DNA of 46,266 nt from Labilithrix sp. (GTDB lineage: Bacteria; Myxococcota_A; Polyangia; Polyangiales; Polyangiaceae), in the NCBI GenBank assembly GCA_019637175.1, contig JAHBWD010000069.1, positions 1 through 46,266 on the forward strand. Direction: 5' to 3'. Under the pieces are notes generated by a model. It ran no database searches. It saw only the letters and a program-made list of their open reading frames with translations, and was not told the DNA's origin. Below are positions 8,240-16,376 of this stretch, one piece after another; the first letter of the stretch is position 1, and every line of letters starts with the position of its first letter. The translations under genes were made by a program, and so were the position numbers.

Positions 8240-9682
8240 ATGCGGGGCGTTGCTTCGGCCATCCTCTGTGGCGTCGTGGTCGTGGGCTGTTCGTCGACCT
8301 CGCCCGACGAGCCTGCGCCTTCGTGGGCGGGAACGCCGGCGGTGAGCGGCTCGCGTCTTCGCGCGCGCTACGTCACGGGAGGCGGCGCCCGCGAGCTCGT
8401 GGCCTTCTTCGACACGGCGCGAAACGAAGAGTGCACGTTCCAAGCGGCGGCCGACGGCACCATGCGCTGTCTGCCGAGCGCCGTCACCTCCGTCGGCACC
8501 GGCGCCAGCGGTTGGGCGTTCTCCGACGCCGAGTGCCGGCAGCGCGCCGTCGTGCTCGGCGCGTGCGCGCGCGAGACCAAGTACGTCGCGACCACGAGGT
8601 TGGACGGATGCGGCGACGGACCCGTGACCTCGATCCGACCCGTGCTCACGCCGGCGACGTCGATGTACACCGCGAACGGATCCACGTGCACGATCCAGCC
8701 CGCCATCAGCCTGCAAGGCGCGTTCACGCTCGGCGACGAGATTCCGTTCAGCCAATTCGTCGACGCCGAAGTAGCGACCTTCGCGGCGGGCGACGTCGCC
8801 GAGCGAGTCGCCGTCGCGTCCGACGGCGCACGCCAGCACCTCGGCTTTCGCATCGACTCACTCGATGCAGATTGCACATTTCAAGTCATGGCCGACGGCG
8901 TCACGCGCTGCGTCCCGACGGCCTTCTCCGTGCAGCTCCTCTACGCCGACTCCGCCTGCACGAAGGCGGTCGCCGTGCTCGAATCCTCGACGAGCTGCCC
9001 CTCGACGCGCGTGTTCCGCGATCGTGGGCTCGACCTGGCTTGCGACGGCGCCCGCGCGATCTTCGGCGTCGCGCCGGAGACCGACGGTCCGGCGGAAGAG
9101 TCGTTCTTCGTCCCCAACTCGTCGTCGATGACGTGCACGACGTTCAACACGCGATTCTCGGGACACACCGTGCGACACCTCACGAACATCACGGCGTCGC
9201 TGCCCAGCGCGGCGCGTCGCGGGGTGGGCGAAGGGCGCCTCGTGCCGGCGCTCGTCGAAGGCGCCAGGAGCGCCGATCTGGTGCGTGGGTACCATGACGT
9301 CGAGCGAAGCGTCGACTGCACCTTCACGCGCGCCGCCGACGGGAAGCTTCGCTGCCTCCCCACGGGGCCCGAGGCGAGGCTCTTCTTCGCCGATCCGTCG
9401 TGCCGGTCGCCTGGGCGCCTCGCCGCGTTCACGGGATCGGCTTCGTGCGCCGACTCTGGAGGATCGAACGCGCGCGTGACCAGCGGGCCGTCGTGCGGAG
9501 AGCCGCCCGAGTCGGCGGTCACGCGCGTCTACGCGCTCGGGAGCGAGCGGCGAAACGTCGTCGACGCTTCGCTCGAGACCTCGCCCGGTCGATGCGCGCG
9601 CGTCGCCGGCGTCAACGGCGTCGCCGACGCGTTCGAGCTCGATCCGGCGCTCTTCGTCGAGGGCACGATCGTCACGGAGTGA
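8240..9682 (+). CDS. Predicted lipoprotein with three Cys-rich CTF..DG..RCLP repeats
   Basis: A 480-residue protein with a lipoprotein signal ending VVVGC. I do not recognise an enzymatic domain. Three widely spaced modules share one pattern: CTFQAAADGTMRCLP, CTFQVMADGVTRCVP and CTFTRAADGKLRCLP. Each is followed about 10-25 residues later by F.D..C and preceded by R...V.F.D/E. Each module carries several Cys, probably disulfide-bonded outside the cytoplasm. I recall this pattern from many large lipoproteins of Polyangia, but function is unknown. It starts 10 bp after the protease gene and may be co-transcribed with it, so it could be a surface partner or substrate. Confidence 0.88.
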   Translation: MRGVASAILCGVVVVGCSSTSPDEPAPSWAGTPAVSGSRLRARYVTGGGARELVAFFDTARNEECTFQAAADGTMRCLPSAVTSVGTGASGWAFSDAECRQRAVVLGACARETKYVATTRLDGCGDGPVTSIRPVLTPATSMYTANGSTCTIQPAISLQGAFTLGDEIPFSQFVDAEVATFAAGDVAERVAVASDGARQHLGFRIDSLDADCTFQVMADGVTRCVPTAFSVQLLYADSACTKAVAVLESSTSCPSTRVFRDRGLDLACDGARAIFGVAPETDGPAEESFFVPNSSSMTCTTFNTRFSGHTVRHLTNITASLPSAARRGVGEGRLVPALVEGARSADLVRGYHDVERSVDCTFTRAADGKLRCLPTGPEARLFFADPSCRSPGRLAAFTGSASCADSGGSNARVTSGPSCGEPPESAVTRVYALGSERRNVVDASLETSPGRCARVAGVNGVADAFELDPALFVEGTIVTE

Positions 9683-9697
9683 GGCTTGGGTCTCCGG

Positions 9698-10021
9698 TCA
9701 GGGGAGCCGGTTCCGGTGAAGCGGAACGAGCACCCTCTCGCTCCCGATCGGCTCGCCGTCGGCGTTCTGGATGTGAAGGTACGACCACGACGTGTCGACG
9801 TACGGGAGCCCGTCGCTGCCGTACACGATCGGCCCCACCGGAACCGGGTCGGGATCGACCGCGTAGCGCGCCATCGGCACGTAGCTCGCGGCGCCGTACG
9901 CCAAGATGGTCACCGCGAGCACGGCGACGGACGCGATCGAGGCGAGCAGGCGAAGGCGCGAGTCGGGTTTCGCCGGTGGCGGTAGATTCCAGTCGGCGTG
10001 CGGTGGCGCGCGGTACGGCAC
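9698..10021 (-). CDS. Small single-pass membrane protein, unknown
   Basis: A 107-residue protein from a GTG at 10021. It has a Pro-rich cytoplasmic start (about 1-24), one strong membrane segment (about 25-48, SIASVAVLAVTILAYGAA) and an extracytoplasmic tail with VPVGPIVYGSDGLPYVDTSW. No family recognised. The frame is open much further upstream, but that sequence is the antisense of the cytochrome gene. It is convergent with the Cys-repeat lipoprotein (15 bp between stops) and divergent from the cytochrome-rhodanese gene. The composition of the tail makes it look real rather than an accidental frame. Confidence 0.7.
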   Translation of the reverse strand: MPYRAPPHADWNLPPPAKPDSRLRLLASIASVAVLAVTILAYGAASYVPMARYAVDPDPVPVGPIVYGSDGLPYVDTSWSYLHIQNADGEPIGSERVLVPLHRNRLP

Positions 10022-10108
10022 GGCGCTTCGACAGCGCCGCCGCGCAAAGCTTGGCTGTCGCGGAGAACGCCCGCTTTCGCGCGCCCTTGAAGTAGAGTGC
10101 TCGCGCCC

Positions 10109-11242
10109 ATGAAGCTCGCGCTCCCAGTCGCCGCGATCTCGGCGGTGATCGCCGCGTGCGCCAACGCTCCCAAGCCCACGGGGCAGCCCGACGCGGCCGC
10201 GTCGTCGGCGCCCGTCGCCTCCGCGGTCGCGTCGCCGAAAGACGCCGCGCCGGAGGCGGCCGCCGATCCCGCCGCCGTCGTCGCGCGCGGCCAGAAGCAG
10301 TACGAGAAGTTCTGCGGCTTCTGTCACGGCGCCGGCGGGCAGGGCTACGTGGCCGACGAAGCACCCGCGCTCGCCAACGAAGACTTCCTCGCGCTCGCCA
10401 CCGACGACTTCATCCGCCAGGCGATCGTGAACGGGCGGCCGGGCACGACGATGAGCGCGTGGTCGGTCGCGCGCGGCGGGCCGCTCAGCTACGACGACGC
10501 GAGCGCGATCGTCGCGTACGTTCGCACGTGGCAGAAGGGGAAGCTCGACGAATCCGAGCGCGCGATCGGATCGTCGGCGAGCTCCGATCGCGGGCAGAAG
10601 CTCTACGCGGCGCGGTGCGCGAGCTGTCACGGCGCCAAGGGCTCGGGCGGCAAGCACAACGCGCTCTCCAACGCCGAGCTGCTCGCGTCGGCGAGCGACA
10701 CCTTCCTCGCGCGCACGATCGAGCGAGGCCGCAAGGGCACGCCGATGCCCGCGTTCGGCGAGACGCTCTCGAAAGACCAGATCGACGATCTCGTCGCGCT
10801 CCTCCGCATCTGGCAGAAGATCCCCGATCCGATCCCGGCCTTGCCGCCCAAGGCGGGCGCGCTCGTCAACGTCGTCGTCAACCCTCGCGGCCCCGAGCCT
10901 GGGTTCGACGCGAAGGCGAGCTTCATCCCCGTCGACACGGTGAAGCAAGCGCTCGATCGCAAGGCCGCGATGGTGATCATCGACGCGAGGCCGCCGGCAG
11001 ACTACGCGCGCATGCACATCGCCGGCGCCATCAGCGTGCCCTTCTACGAGGTCGACGCGTACGCCAAGCAGATCCCGAAGGATCGCTACATCCTCACGTA
11101 CTGCGCCTGCCCGCACGCCGAGAGCGGTCGCGTGCAGGCCGCGCTCCGCGCGCTCGGCTATCCCCGCGTCGCCGTGATCGACGAGGGGCTCTATCCGTGG
11201 CGCGACCGCGGCTACCCCGTCCGCGGCGGCGCGAAGCCCTAG
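10109..11242 (+). CDS. Lipoprotein fusion: two cytochrome c domains plus a rhodanese domain
   Basis: A 377-residue exported protein with a lipobox ending at Cys17 and an Ala/Pro-rich linker. The first cytochrome c domain has CGFCH at 69-73 with likely ligand Met115. The second has CASCH at 170-174 with likely ligand Met213 in GTPMPAFG. Residues about 273-374 form a rhodanese domain (VIIDARPPADYARMHIAGAI, active-site region TYCACPHAES with Cys332, ending DEGLYPWRDRGYPV). Known cytochrome domains carry electrons and rhodaneses handle sulfur or persulfide. Their union on one lipid-anchored chain suggests electron transfer coupled to sulfur chemistry in the periplasm (inference). The ATG at 10109 is chosen because the signal peptide begins there. 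A DUF202 gene follows 44 bp later. Confidence 0.93.
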   Translation: MKLALPVAAISAVIAACANAPKPTGQPDAAASSAPVASAVASPKDAAPEAAADPAAVVARGQKQYEKFCGFCHGAGGQGYVADEAPALANEDFLALATDDFIRQAIVNGRPGTTMSAWSVARGGPLSYDDASAIVAYVRTWQKGKLDESERAIGSSASSDRGQKLYAARCASCHGAKGSGGKHNALSNAELLASASDTFLARTIERGRKGTPMPAFGETLSKDQIDDLVALLRIWQKIPDPIPALPPKAGALVNVVVNPRGPEPGFDAKASFIPVDTVKQALDRKAAMVIIDARPPADYARMHIAGAISVPFYEVDAYAKQIPKDRYILTYCACPHAESGRVQAALRALGYPRVAVIDEGLYPWRDRGYPVRGGAKP

Positions 11243-11286
11243 CCCGAGCGCGCGTGGTCCGCGTGTTGCTCGGATCGCCTCGCGGG

Positions 11287-11667
11287 ATGGACGACGAGGC
11301 GAAAGCCAAGGCTTACGGCGGCTGGGAGCGCACGTGGCTCGCGCTCGAGCGAACGTTGCTCGCCTGGGTGCGCACCTCGGCCTCGCTCATCACGTTCGGC
11401 TTCGCGTTCTACAAGTTCGTCGCGCTCTACCGTCACGAACAGATGCTCGAGCATCCGCGCGCGCTCTCGGGCGCGCACGTCTACGAGCTCATCATGATCG
11501 GGCTCGGCGTGACGAGCTTGATGGTCGCGATGCTCCAGCATCGATCGCAAGTTCGGCATTGGGCGCCGCCGGGCGCCCCGGTGCCGCGCTCCGTCGCCGC
11601 CTGGCTCGCCGCGCTCTTCGCCTGCGCGGGCATCCTCGCGTTCGCCGTCGTTTGGCTCCGCGCGTGA
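11287..11667 (+). CDS. DUF202 family inner-membrane protein
   Basis: A 126-residue protein with an amphipathic N-terminus and the family signature ERTLLAWVRTSASLI at about 21-35. Three membrane segments follow (about 30-48, 69-88 and 105-124). DUF202 proteins are small membrane proteins of uncertain role. The gene lies 44 bp after the cytochrome-rhodanese gene on the same strand and is probably in its operon. The ATG at 11287 fits the domain start, and an upstream in-frame GTG at 11254 is possible. It runs tail to tail against the VWA lipoprotein gene with no space between stops. Confidence 0.9.
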   Translation: MDDEAKAKAYGGWERTWLALERTLLAWVRTSASLITFGFAFYKFVALYRHEQMLEHPRALSGAHVYELIMIGLGVTSLMVAMLQHRSQVRHWAPPGAPVPRSVAAWLAALFACAGILAFAVVWLRA

Positions 11668-12591
11668 TCAGCGCGGGGGAACGAAGCTCACGCAGGCGCG
11701 ATCGACGAGCGGCAGCGCGCTCGCGAAGAAGCCGTCGTAGGTCGCGTCGCAGACGTCGCCCACGAAGCCGTTCTTGTCGAAGCGTCGCGTGAAGCTCGCG
11801 AGGTTCACGTTGACCATGTTCGAGCAGACGCCGGCCTTGCGCGAGAGCAGCGAGAGGACCATCACGTTCTCGGGGTGACCGCCCTTCGCCGCGACGACCT
11901 TCTTCGCCCAGTCTTCGGGCGTCCCGCCGGAGCCGCAGGTGCCCTGGAACATCGTCGCGTCGCAGTCGGCTTCGCGCACGTCGTCCTCGTCGGAGATCAT
12001 CACGACCACGAGGAGCGCGTCCGGGCGAAGGAAGCCCGCGTTGCACCCGCTCGGCGCGACGTTCTTCGCGTCGATCGCGCCGAGGAGGTTCTTCATCGGG
12101 ATCTCGTCGTTGTCGCCGCCGGCGCCGACCTTCGCCACGCACGCGAAGCGCGACGCGAACGAGGGATCGCGGCTGTCGAGCCAAGGCGTGTCCGTGAGGC
12201 ACGTGGCCTTCGTCGACTCGGGGCCGCTCGTCGCTTTGATGAGGCACGATCCCGGCGCGCTCCCGTAGTAGGCGCTCGACGCGATCACGCCCACCTGCAC
12301 GCTCTTGGCGCCCGAGAGGCGCGACTGGATCGCCGCGGCGAAGCCCGGAAAGCTCGCCGCGAGGCGCGCTTGCTTGTCGCTCATGCTCCCGGAGTTGTCG
12401 ACGACGAAGAGAATGTCGACGTTGGGGCAAGGCTTGTCGGGCGTGTCGTCGGGCTTGGCCTGTTCGCCCAAGCTCGGGGCACCCGGGCCCGATCCCGACC
12501 CGGCGGGAGCGTTCGTCTCGTCGAAGCCTTCGCGCGACGAGCCGCACGCGACGAGCGCCGCGACGAGCGTGAGCGTGACGAGCGCCCTCAC
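11668..12591 (-). CDS. Von Willebrand factor A-domain lipoprotein
   Basis: A 307-residue lipoprotein (signal ending LVAC) with a VWA fold. The metal-ion site DNSGSMSDKQ begins at about residue 60, and the second acidic loop is ISDEDD. Several Cys pairs are spread over the domain. The GTG start overlaps the stop of the upstream esterase gene (GTGA), so the pair is translationally coupled. VWA proteins of this kind bind ligands or partners at the surface; the ligand here is unknown. A separate VWA lipoprotein lies at 39216-40514 and is not closely similar. Confidence 0.9.
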   Translation of the reverse strand: MRALVTLTLVAALVACGSSREGFDETNAPAGSGSGPGAPSLGEQAKPDDTPDKPCPNVDILFVVDNSGSMSDKQARLAASFPGFAAAIQSRLSGAKSVQVGVIASSAYYGSAPGSCLIKATSGPESTKATCLTDTPWLDSRDPSFASRFACVAKVGAGGDNDEIPMKNLLGAIDAKNVAPSGCNAGFLRPDALLVVVMISDEDDVREADCDATMFQGTCGSGGTPEDWAKKVVAAKGGHPENVMVLSLLSRKAGVCSNMVNVNLASFTRRFDKNGFVGDVCDATYDGFFASALPLVDRACVSFVPPR

Positions 12592-13637
12592 GGCACCACC
12601 TTGCACCACGACGGGAAGACCGCCGGCAGCCCTTTGGTTTTGTAGGGTGAGTCGCCCGGCGCGAGCCCGTACGGGTGATCGAGCATGAACTGCCAGAGGA
12701 CGGCGAAGCGCGTCGTGCCGTTCGCCGGCGGATCGACGGGAGGAATCGCGTGGCCGGCGTCGTGGATGCACTGCACGACGAAGTGACTGTCCTTGCGGAG
12801 CTCGTCGCGATAGCTCATCGACGACTTCGCGAAGTCGACCGCGAGGACGTCTTGCGAGCCTCCCCACAAGACGAGCGCGGGGAACTTGTTGGCTTGCGGC
12901 ACGTACTTCATCTTCCACACGCCGACGGGATCGGCGCCGAGGCCGCCGCTGAGGCTCTCGATGCCCGCGAACCGATTGGCGTGCTCGGTCGTCGAGACGT
13001 ACGTCGCCCAGAGCGCGCCCGCGCTCACGCCGACGCCGTAGACGCGCGCCGGATCGATCGCGTACTGCGCGTTCACGCACGAGAGCATGTCGTCGATGAA
13101 CAGCAGCTCGTCGGCCGCCCCCCACGTCTCCACGAAGGGCCAATCCATCTGGTAGGCCTTCTTGTTCGATCCGTCGCGCAGCTCCTCGGGAACGACGGCG
13201 ATGAACTTCATCTGCTCGGTCGCCGACTCGAGCTCGCCTTGATCGATGAACGATCGGGCCGAAGCGTTGAGCCAGTGCCAAGCGAAGAAGACGGGCCACG
13301 CCTTCGTGCCGTCGTAGGAAGGCGGCACGATCAGGTGGAAGCCGCGCGTGTGCTTGCCGCTCTTGAAGCCGCTGTTGAGCGACGTCGCCTTGGTCGCGCC
13401 GCCGACGAGCGTGGGGCACGCTCCGCCCGAGTAGCCTGGAATGGGCGGCGGCGTCGCGCGCGCCGGATCGCTCGGAGGCCCCTCCGGCGCGGGCGCGCTG
13501 GTGGGCGCGCCCGCAGGCGGTGGTGACGTCGCCGGCGGATCGCTCCCTCCGGGCTCGCTCGCCTCGTCACCGCCTCCGCCGCAGCCGGCGATCATCGCCC
13601 ACGCCCCCAGTGCCGCTCCCCAGTGGATTCGCGCCAT
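12588..13637 (-). CDS. Esterase/PHB depolymerase-like alpha/beta hydrolase, lipoprotein
   Basis: A 349-residue protein from the ATG at 13637; an in-frame ATG at 13664 would add nine residues. The start at 13637 gives a compact signal peptide ending AMIAGC. A Pro/Ala-rich linker follows, then an alpha/beta hydrolase domain with HLIVPPSYDG, AWHWLNASA (oxyanion region), the nucleophile motif GVSAG (Ser at residue 205) and a likely catalytic His in CIHDAGHAIPP. The layout resembles the LpqC/polyhydroxybutyrate depolymerase family. It probably hydrolyses an ester substrate at the cell surface. It is coupled to the VWA lipoprotein gene downstream (GTGA overlap). Confidence 0.9.
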   Translation of the reverse strand: MARIHWGAALGAWAMIAGCGGGGDEASEPGGSDPPATSPPPAGAPTSAPAPEGPPSDPARATPPPIPGYSGGACPTLVGGATKATSLNSGFKSGKHTRGFHLIVPPSYDGTKAWPVFFAWHWLNASARSFIDQGELESATEQMKFIAVVPEELRDGSNKKAYQMDWPFVETWGAADELLFIDDMLSCVNAQYAIDPARVYGVGVSAGALWATYVSTTEHANRFAGIESLSGGLGADPVGVWKMKYVPQANKFPALVLWGGSQDVLAVDFAKSSMSYRDELRKDSHFVVQCIHDAGHAIPPVDPPANGTTRFAVLWQFMLDHPYGLAPGDSPYKTKGLPAVFPSWCKVVP

Positions 13638-13697
13638 GCGCTCGACGATGCGCTCGCGGCGCATCGCGCGGCGTCTCTGCGATGTCTCGAATGAAAC

Positions 13698-13714
13698 GTG
13701 ATCGTTTTGATCAC
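13698..13714. promoter_or_regulatory. Perfect 6-bp palindrome upstream of the esterase-VWA operon
   Basis: GTGATC (13698-13703) and GATCAC (13709-13714) are exact inverted copies around a 5-base GTTTT spacer. It lies in an unusually AT-rich patch 34 bp before the first possible start of the esterase. It could be a repressor or activator site. As a hairpin it could also help stop transcription from the gene at 13842. Confidence 0.35.
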
Positions 13715-13784
13715 CCTCTGCGAGATCGGAAAAACAGGCCTCGCGCGCGATCGTCGCGCGGCCTTACTTCGTCTTACGCGTCGC

Positions 13785-13824
13785 GCCCGGCCGCCACGCT
13801 GACGCGAAGCGCGGACGGCCGGGC
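13785..13824 (-). terminator. GC-rich hairpin after the Asn-rich lipoprotein gene
   Basis: GCCCGGCCG (13785-13793) and CGGCCGGGC (13816-13824) form a perfect 9-bp stem beginning 17 bp after the stop codon of the minus-strand gene at 13842. There is no U-tract, so it would be a U-less or stabilising hairpin rather than a classical terminator. Confidence 0.4.
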
Positions 13825-13841
13825 GATGATCGCGACGACGC

Positions 13842-14561
13842 TCAGTTGCCGCAAAGGACGCAGCCGGCGCCGCCCATGCCCGTGCCCGGCATGCCCATGC
13901 CCATGCCCGGCATGCCCATGCCCGGCATCCCCATGCCGAGCGGGTTGTTCATGCCGTTGAGGCCGTTCATCGGGTTGTTCATGCCGTTGAGCCCGTTGTT
14001 GTTCATCGGGTTGTTGTTGAGCCCGTTGTTGTTCATCGGGTTGTTGTTGAGCCCGTTGTTGTTCATCGGGTTGTTGTTGAGCCCGTTGTTGTTCATCGGG
14101 TTGTTGTTGCCGTTGTTGAACGGGTTGTTGTTGCCGTTGTTGAACGGGTTGTTGTTGTTGTTCTCCGGGAAGTTGTTGTTCCCCGGGAAGTCGTTGTTGT
14201 TGTTGCCCGGCTGGTTGCCGTTGCCCGGCTGCTTGTTGTCGCCGAACGGCCAGCCGCCCGTCGCGTCCGGGAACTCGAGATCGGGCATCTCGGGCCACTC
14301 CATCTTGGGGAACTCGGGCGCGGCCTGCTTGTCGCCCGCCGGCTTCTCTCCGCCCGAGGAGCCCTCCGCGGGAGGCGACTTGTCGCCTTCGGTCGACGGA
14401 AGGTCGACCGGCGTCGGCGGCTGCCCGTCCTTGCTGTTGCCCGGAGGCGTCTTGCTCGAGGTGTCGACAGGCGTGCGTTTGGCCCCGGTCTCCTCGTCGC
14501 CAGAGCCGCAGCCGGCTGCGAGCGCGGCTGCAAGAACGATGGTTGAGATTCGATTAATCAT
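13842..14561 (-). CDS. Asn/Gly/Met/Pro-rich repeat lipoprotein, unknown
   Basis: A 239-residue protein with a lipoprotein signal (VLAAALAAGC, Cys18). It has a disordered Pro/Ser/Lys-rich region to about 80 and an acidic W/P segment (FPKMEWPEMPDLEFPD). A long low-complexity region follows: NNN runs with NPFNNG twice, then a 10-residue unit NPMNNNGLNN four times. The end is Met/Gly/Pro-rich (MGMPG repeats) with GCVLCGN, a CxxC pair. The AAGGAG site seven bases before the ATG supports the start. No family is recognised. It might be a surface spacer, an adhesive or amyloid-like protein, or a metal (copper) binder through Met and CxxC; these are guesses. The DNA is much richer in T/A on one strand than its neighbours because of Asn codons. 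Confidence 0.85.
   Translation of the reverse strand: MINRISTIVLAAALAAGCGSGDEETGAKRTPVDTSSKTPPGNSKDGQPPTPVDLPSTEGDKSPPAEGSSGGEKPAGDKQAAPEFPKMEWPEMPDLEFPDATGGWPFGDNKQPGNGNQPGNNNNDFPGNNNFPENNNNNPFNNGNNNPFNNGNNNPMNNNGLNNNPMNNNGLNNNPMNNNGLNNNPMNNNGLNGMNNPMNGLNGMNNPLGMGMPGMGMPGMGMGMPGTGMGGAGCVLCGN
13991..14110. repeat. Four tandem 30-bp units inside the Asn-rich lipoprotein gene
   Basis: Four head-to-tail copies lie at 13991-14020, 14021-14050, 14051-14080 and 14081-14110. They are identical except for the last base of the fourth. Each codes for ten residues of the NPMNNNGLNN type. Near-identity at the DNA level suggests recent expansion by slippage or recombination. Confidence 0.95.
14111..14158. 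repeat. Two tandem 24-bp units inside the Asn-rich lipoprotein gene
   Basis: The copies at 14111-14134 and 14135-14158 differ only in the last base. They encode the NPFNNGNN unit and directly follow the 30-bp array. Confidence 0.9.
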
Positions 14562-14669
14562 GGCAAGCTCCTTCGCGGGGCGTGCTCTGCATTCCCGAGA
14601 CCATCGGCTGCGATCGCGGCGACCTCCATTTTTCCTGCGACCGCGCCGGGCGAGCGGGCTCTAGCGGTC

Positions 14670-16376
14670 ATGAGACCGCTCTTTCTTGGCATGCTCGCGC
14701 TCCTCGGCGCGGCGTGCAGCGCCGACCCCGACGACGAAGCTGCCGAAGGATCCGAGGCTGGGCTGGTCGACTCCCGTTGGATCGGGACGTACCGCAACGA
14801 CGCGGCGAAGCAGGGAGAGCTTCGCACGCTCTCGCTCAAGGGCAACGGCACCGCCGCCGTCGTGCTCCAAGAGTGCGGCGCCGCGACCTGCGCGTCCGTG
14901 GAGAGCACGGGAACCTACGAAATCGGAAAGCGCGAGACCAACGGCGAACGCCGACTCGATCTCTCGCTCGGCGGTGGGAAGAAGCTCGCGTATCGCACGA
15001 GGCTGAACCGCTCGTCGTTCACCGTCGACGCGCAGTCGCTCTCGCTGCTCGCGCTCGATCCCGCGAGCGGCGCCGCGAAGAGCCCGATCGTCACCTTCGA
15101 TCTTCCGCGCAGCGAAGACCTGTGGTGCCGGTCGATCGATGACTGCAATCTGCAGTCGGTGCGGCGCGAGCAGGGACCGGCGGTCGCCTGCGTCGCCCGG
15201 ATGTGCTCGTGGGATCGATCGTCGGTCTGCACGCCGAGCGCGACGAGCGATCCGCTCGTCGTCGAGCCGAGCGCCGCGGGGGCGCCGAGCGGTCGCATGT
15301 CCGCCGCCGGCGCGTGGGTGGGCGATCGCATGTTCGTCTTCGGCGGGCGCGCGCCGAGCAACACGCTGCTGGCCGACGGCGGGCTCTACGATCCCGCGAG
15401 CAACACGTGGACGGCCCTCGGCGGCGCCGGCGTGCCTTCAGCGCGCGAGCACGCGCGCGCCGCCGGCGTGCCCGGCAAGGCCGTCGTCGTCGGTGGATGG
15501 CTCGCGGGCTTCGCCGACGCGACCGACGCGTTCGCCTACGACGTCGCCGCCAAGACGTGGGCTCCGATCGCGATCCCGCCGGCCGTCGCGGCCGACTGGC
15601 ACGGCGATCTTCTCTCTGCGGGCGGCGCGATCTTCCGCCAGGGCAAGAAGAGCCTTCTCCATCGCGTCGACCCGTCGACACGGACCGTCACTACCGTCGC
15701 CGATCCGCCGGAGCTCGCCGATCTCGTCGGGCCTGGCGGCGCGCTGAACGAACATCGCCTGATGGCGGTGGCGACGCCTTCGTCCGTCGTCGTCCTCGCG
15801 CCGCACGCGCCGAGCGCGTCCCATCTCTCGGGGATCGATCACCGAGAGTGGCGACTCTTCGAGTACACGCCGGCGTCGAGCACGTGGTCGGTGGCCGACG
15901 TCGGTCTCGGACCCATCGACACGCCGACGACGATCGCGTACGCGTCCGGCAGCCTCGTCGTCCTCAGCGGAGACAACCCGCGGACCGGCGGCAACGGGAT
16001 CGTCGCCGTCGTCGACATGTGGTCGAAGAAGGCGCACGTGACCTCGATCGGCGGCGGGGCGGTGTCTTCATCCGCAGGTTGGCTCGCGGGCTACGGCGGC
16101 GCCACCGGCGATCCCGCGTTCGTCATCCTCGAGTCGCGCGACATGGCGTTCGATACGCTCGACGTGGCGCGCGCGCGGTGGGTCCATCGCACGCCCTGGG
16201 GCTCGCCGCCGCCGCGACCCTCGCTGAGGAGCGAGCGAAGCGCCGAGGTGCGCGTCTGGACGGGCACCGAGCTGCTCGTCTGGGGCGGGCTCGATCGCGC
16301 TCGCGTCAACGGCTTCGACATCACCGACTTCCCCACGCACGTCGTCCGCTACAGCCCTGCCAGGTGCACGCCATGA
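14670..16376 (+). CDS. Kelch-repeat lipoprotein
   Basis: A 568-residue lipoprotein (LLGAAC, Cys16). Residues about 30-150 form a small beta domain. A Cys-containing linker (CRSIDDCN, CVARMCSW) follows, then a kelch-type beta-propeller from about 205. Typical blades are visible in GDRMFVFGGR with YDPASNTWTALGG, and in ELLVWGGLDR near the end. Such propellers bind proteins or sugars. Its stop overlaps the ATG of the next gene (ATGA), so the two exported proteins are coupled and may work together. It is divergent from the Asn-rich lipoprotein (108 bp between starts). Confidence 0.9.
   Translation: MRPLFLGMLALLGAACSADPDDEAAEGSEAGLVDSRWIGTYRNDAAKQGELRTLSLKGNGTAAVVLQECGAATCASVESTGTYEIGKRETNGERRLDLSLGGGKKLAYRTRLNRSSFTVDAQSLSLLALDPASGAAKSPIVTFDLPRSEDLWCRSIDDCNLQSVRREQGPAVACVARMCSWDRSSVCTPSATSDPLVVEPSAAGAPSGRMSAAGAWVGDRMFVFGGRAPSNTLLADGGLYDPASNTWTALGGAGVPSAREHARAAGVPGKAVVVGGWLAGFADATDAFAYDVAAKTWAPIAIPPAVAADWHGDLLSAGGAIFRQGKKSLLHRVDPSTRTVTTVADPPELADLVGPGGALNEHRLMAVATPSSVVVLAPHAPSASHLSGIDHREWRLFEYTPASSTWSVADVGLGPIDTPTTIAYASGSLVVLSGDNPRTGGNGIVAVVDMWSKKAHVTSIGGGAVSSSAGWLAGYGGATGDPAFVILESRDMAFDTLDVARARWVHRTPWGSPPPRPSLRSERSAEVRVWTGTELLVWGGLDRARVNGFDITDFPTHVVRYSPARCTP

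Noticed and set aside
13698..13714. The GTGATC/GATCAC palindrome as an intrinsic terminator
   Set aside because: The stem is only 6 bp with no U-tract. A binding site is at least as likely, so it is listed only as a possible regulatory site.
13991..14158. Regular short repeats that look CRISPR-like
   Set aside because: Units are directly adjacent with no spacers and are translated in frame within a lipoprotein gene. They are protein-coding tandem repeats.
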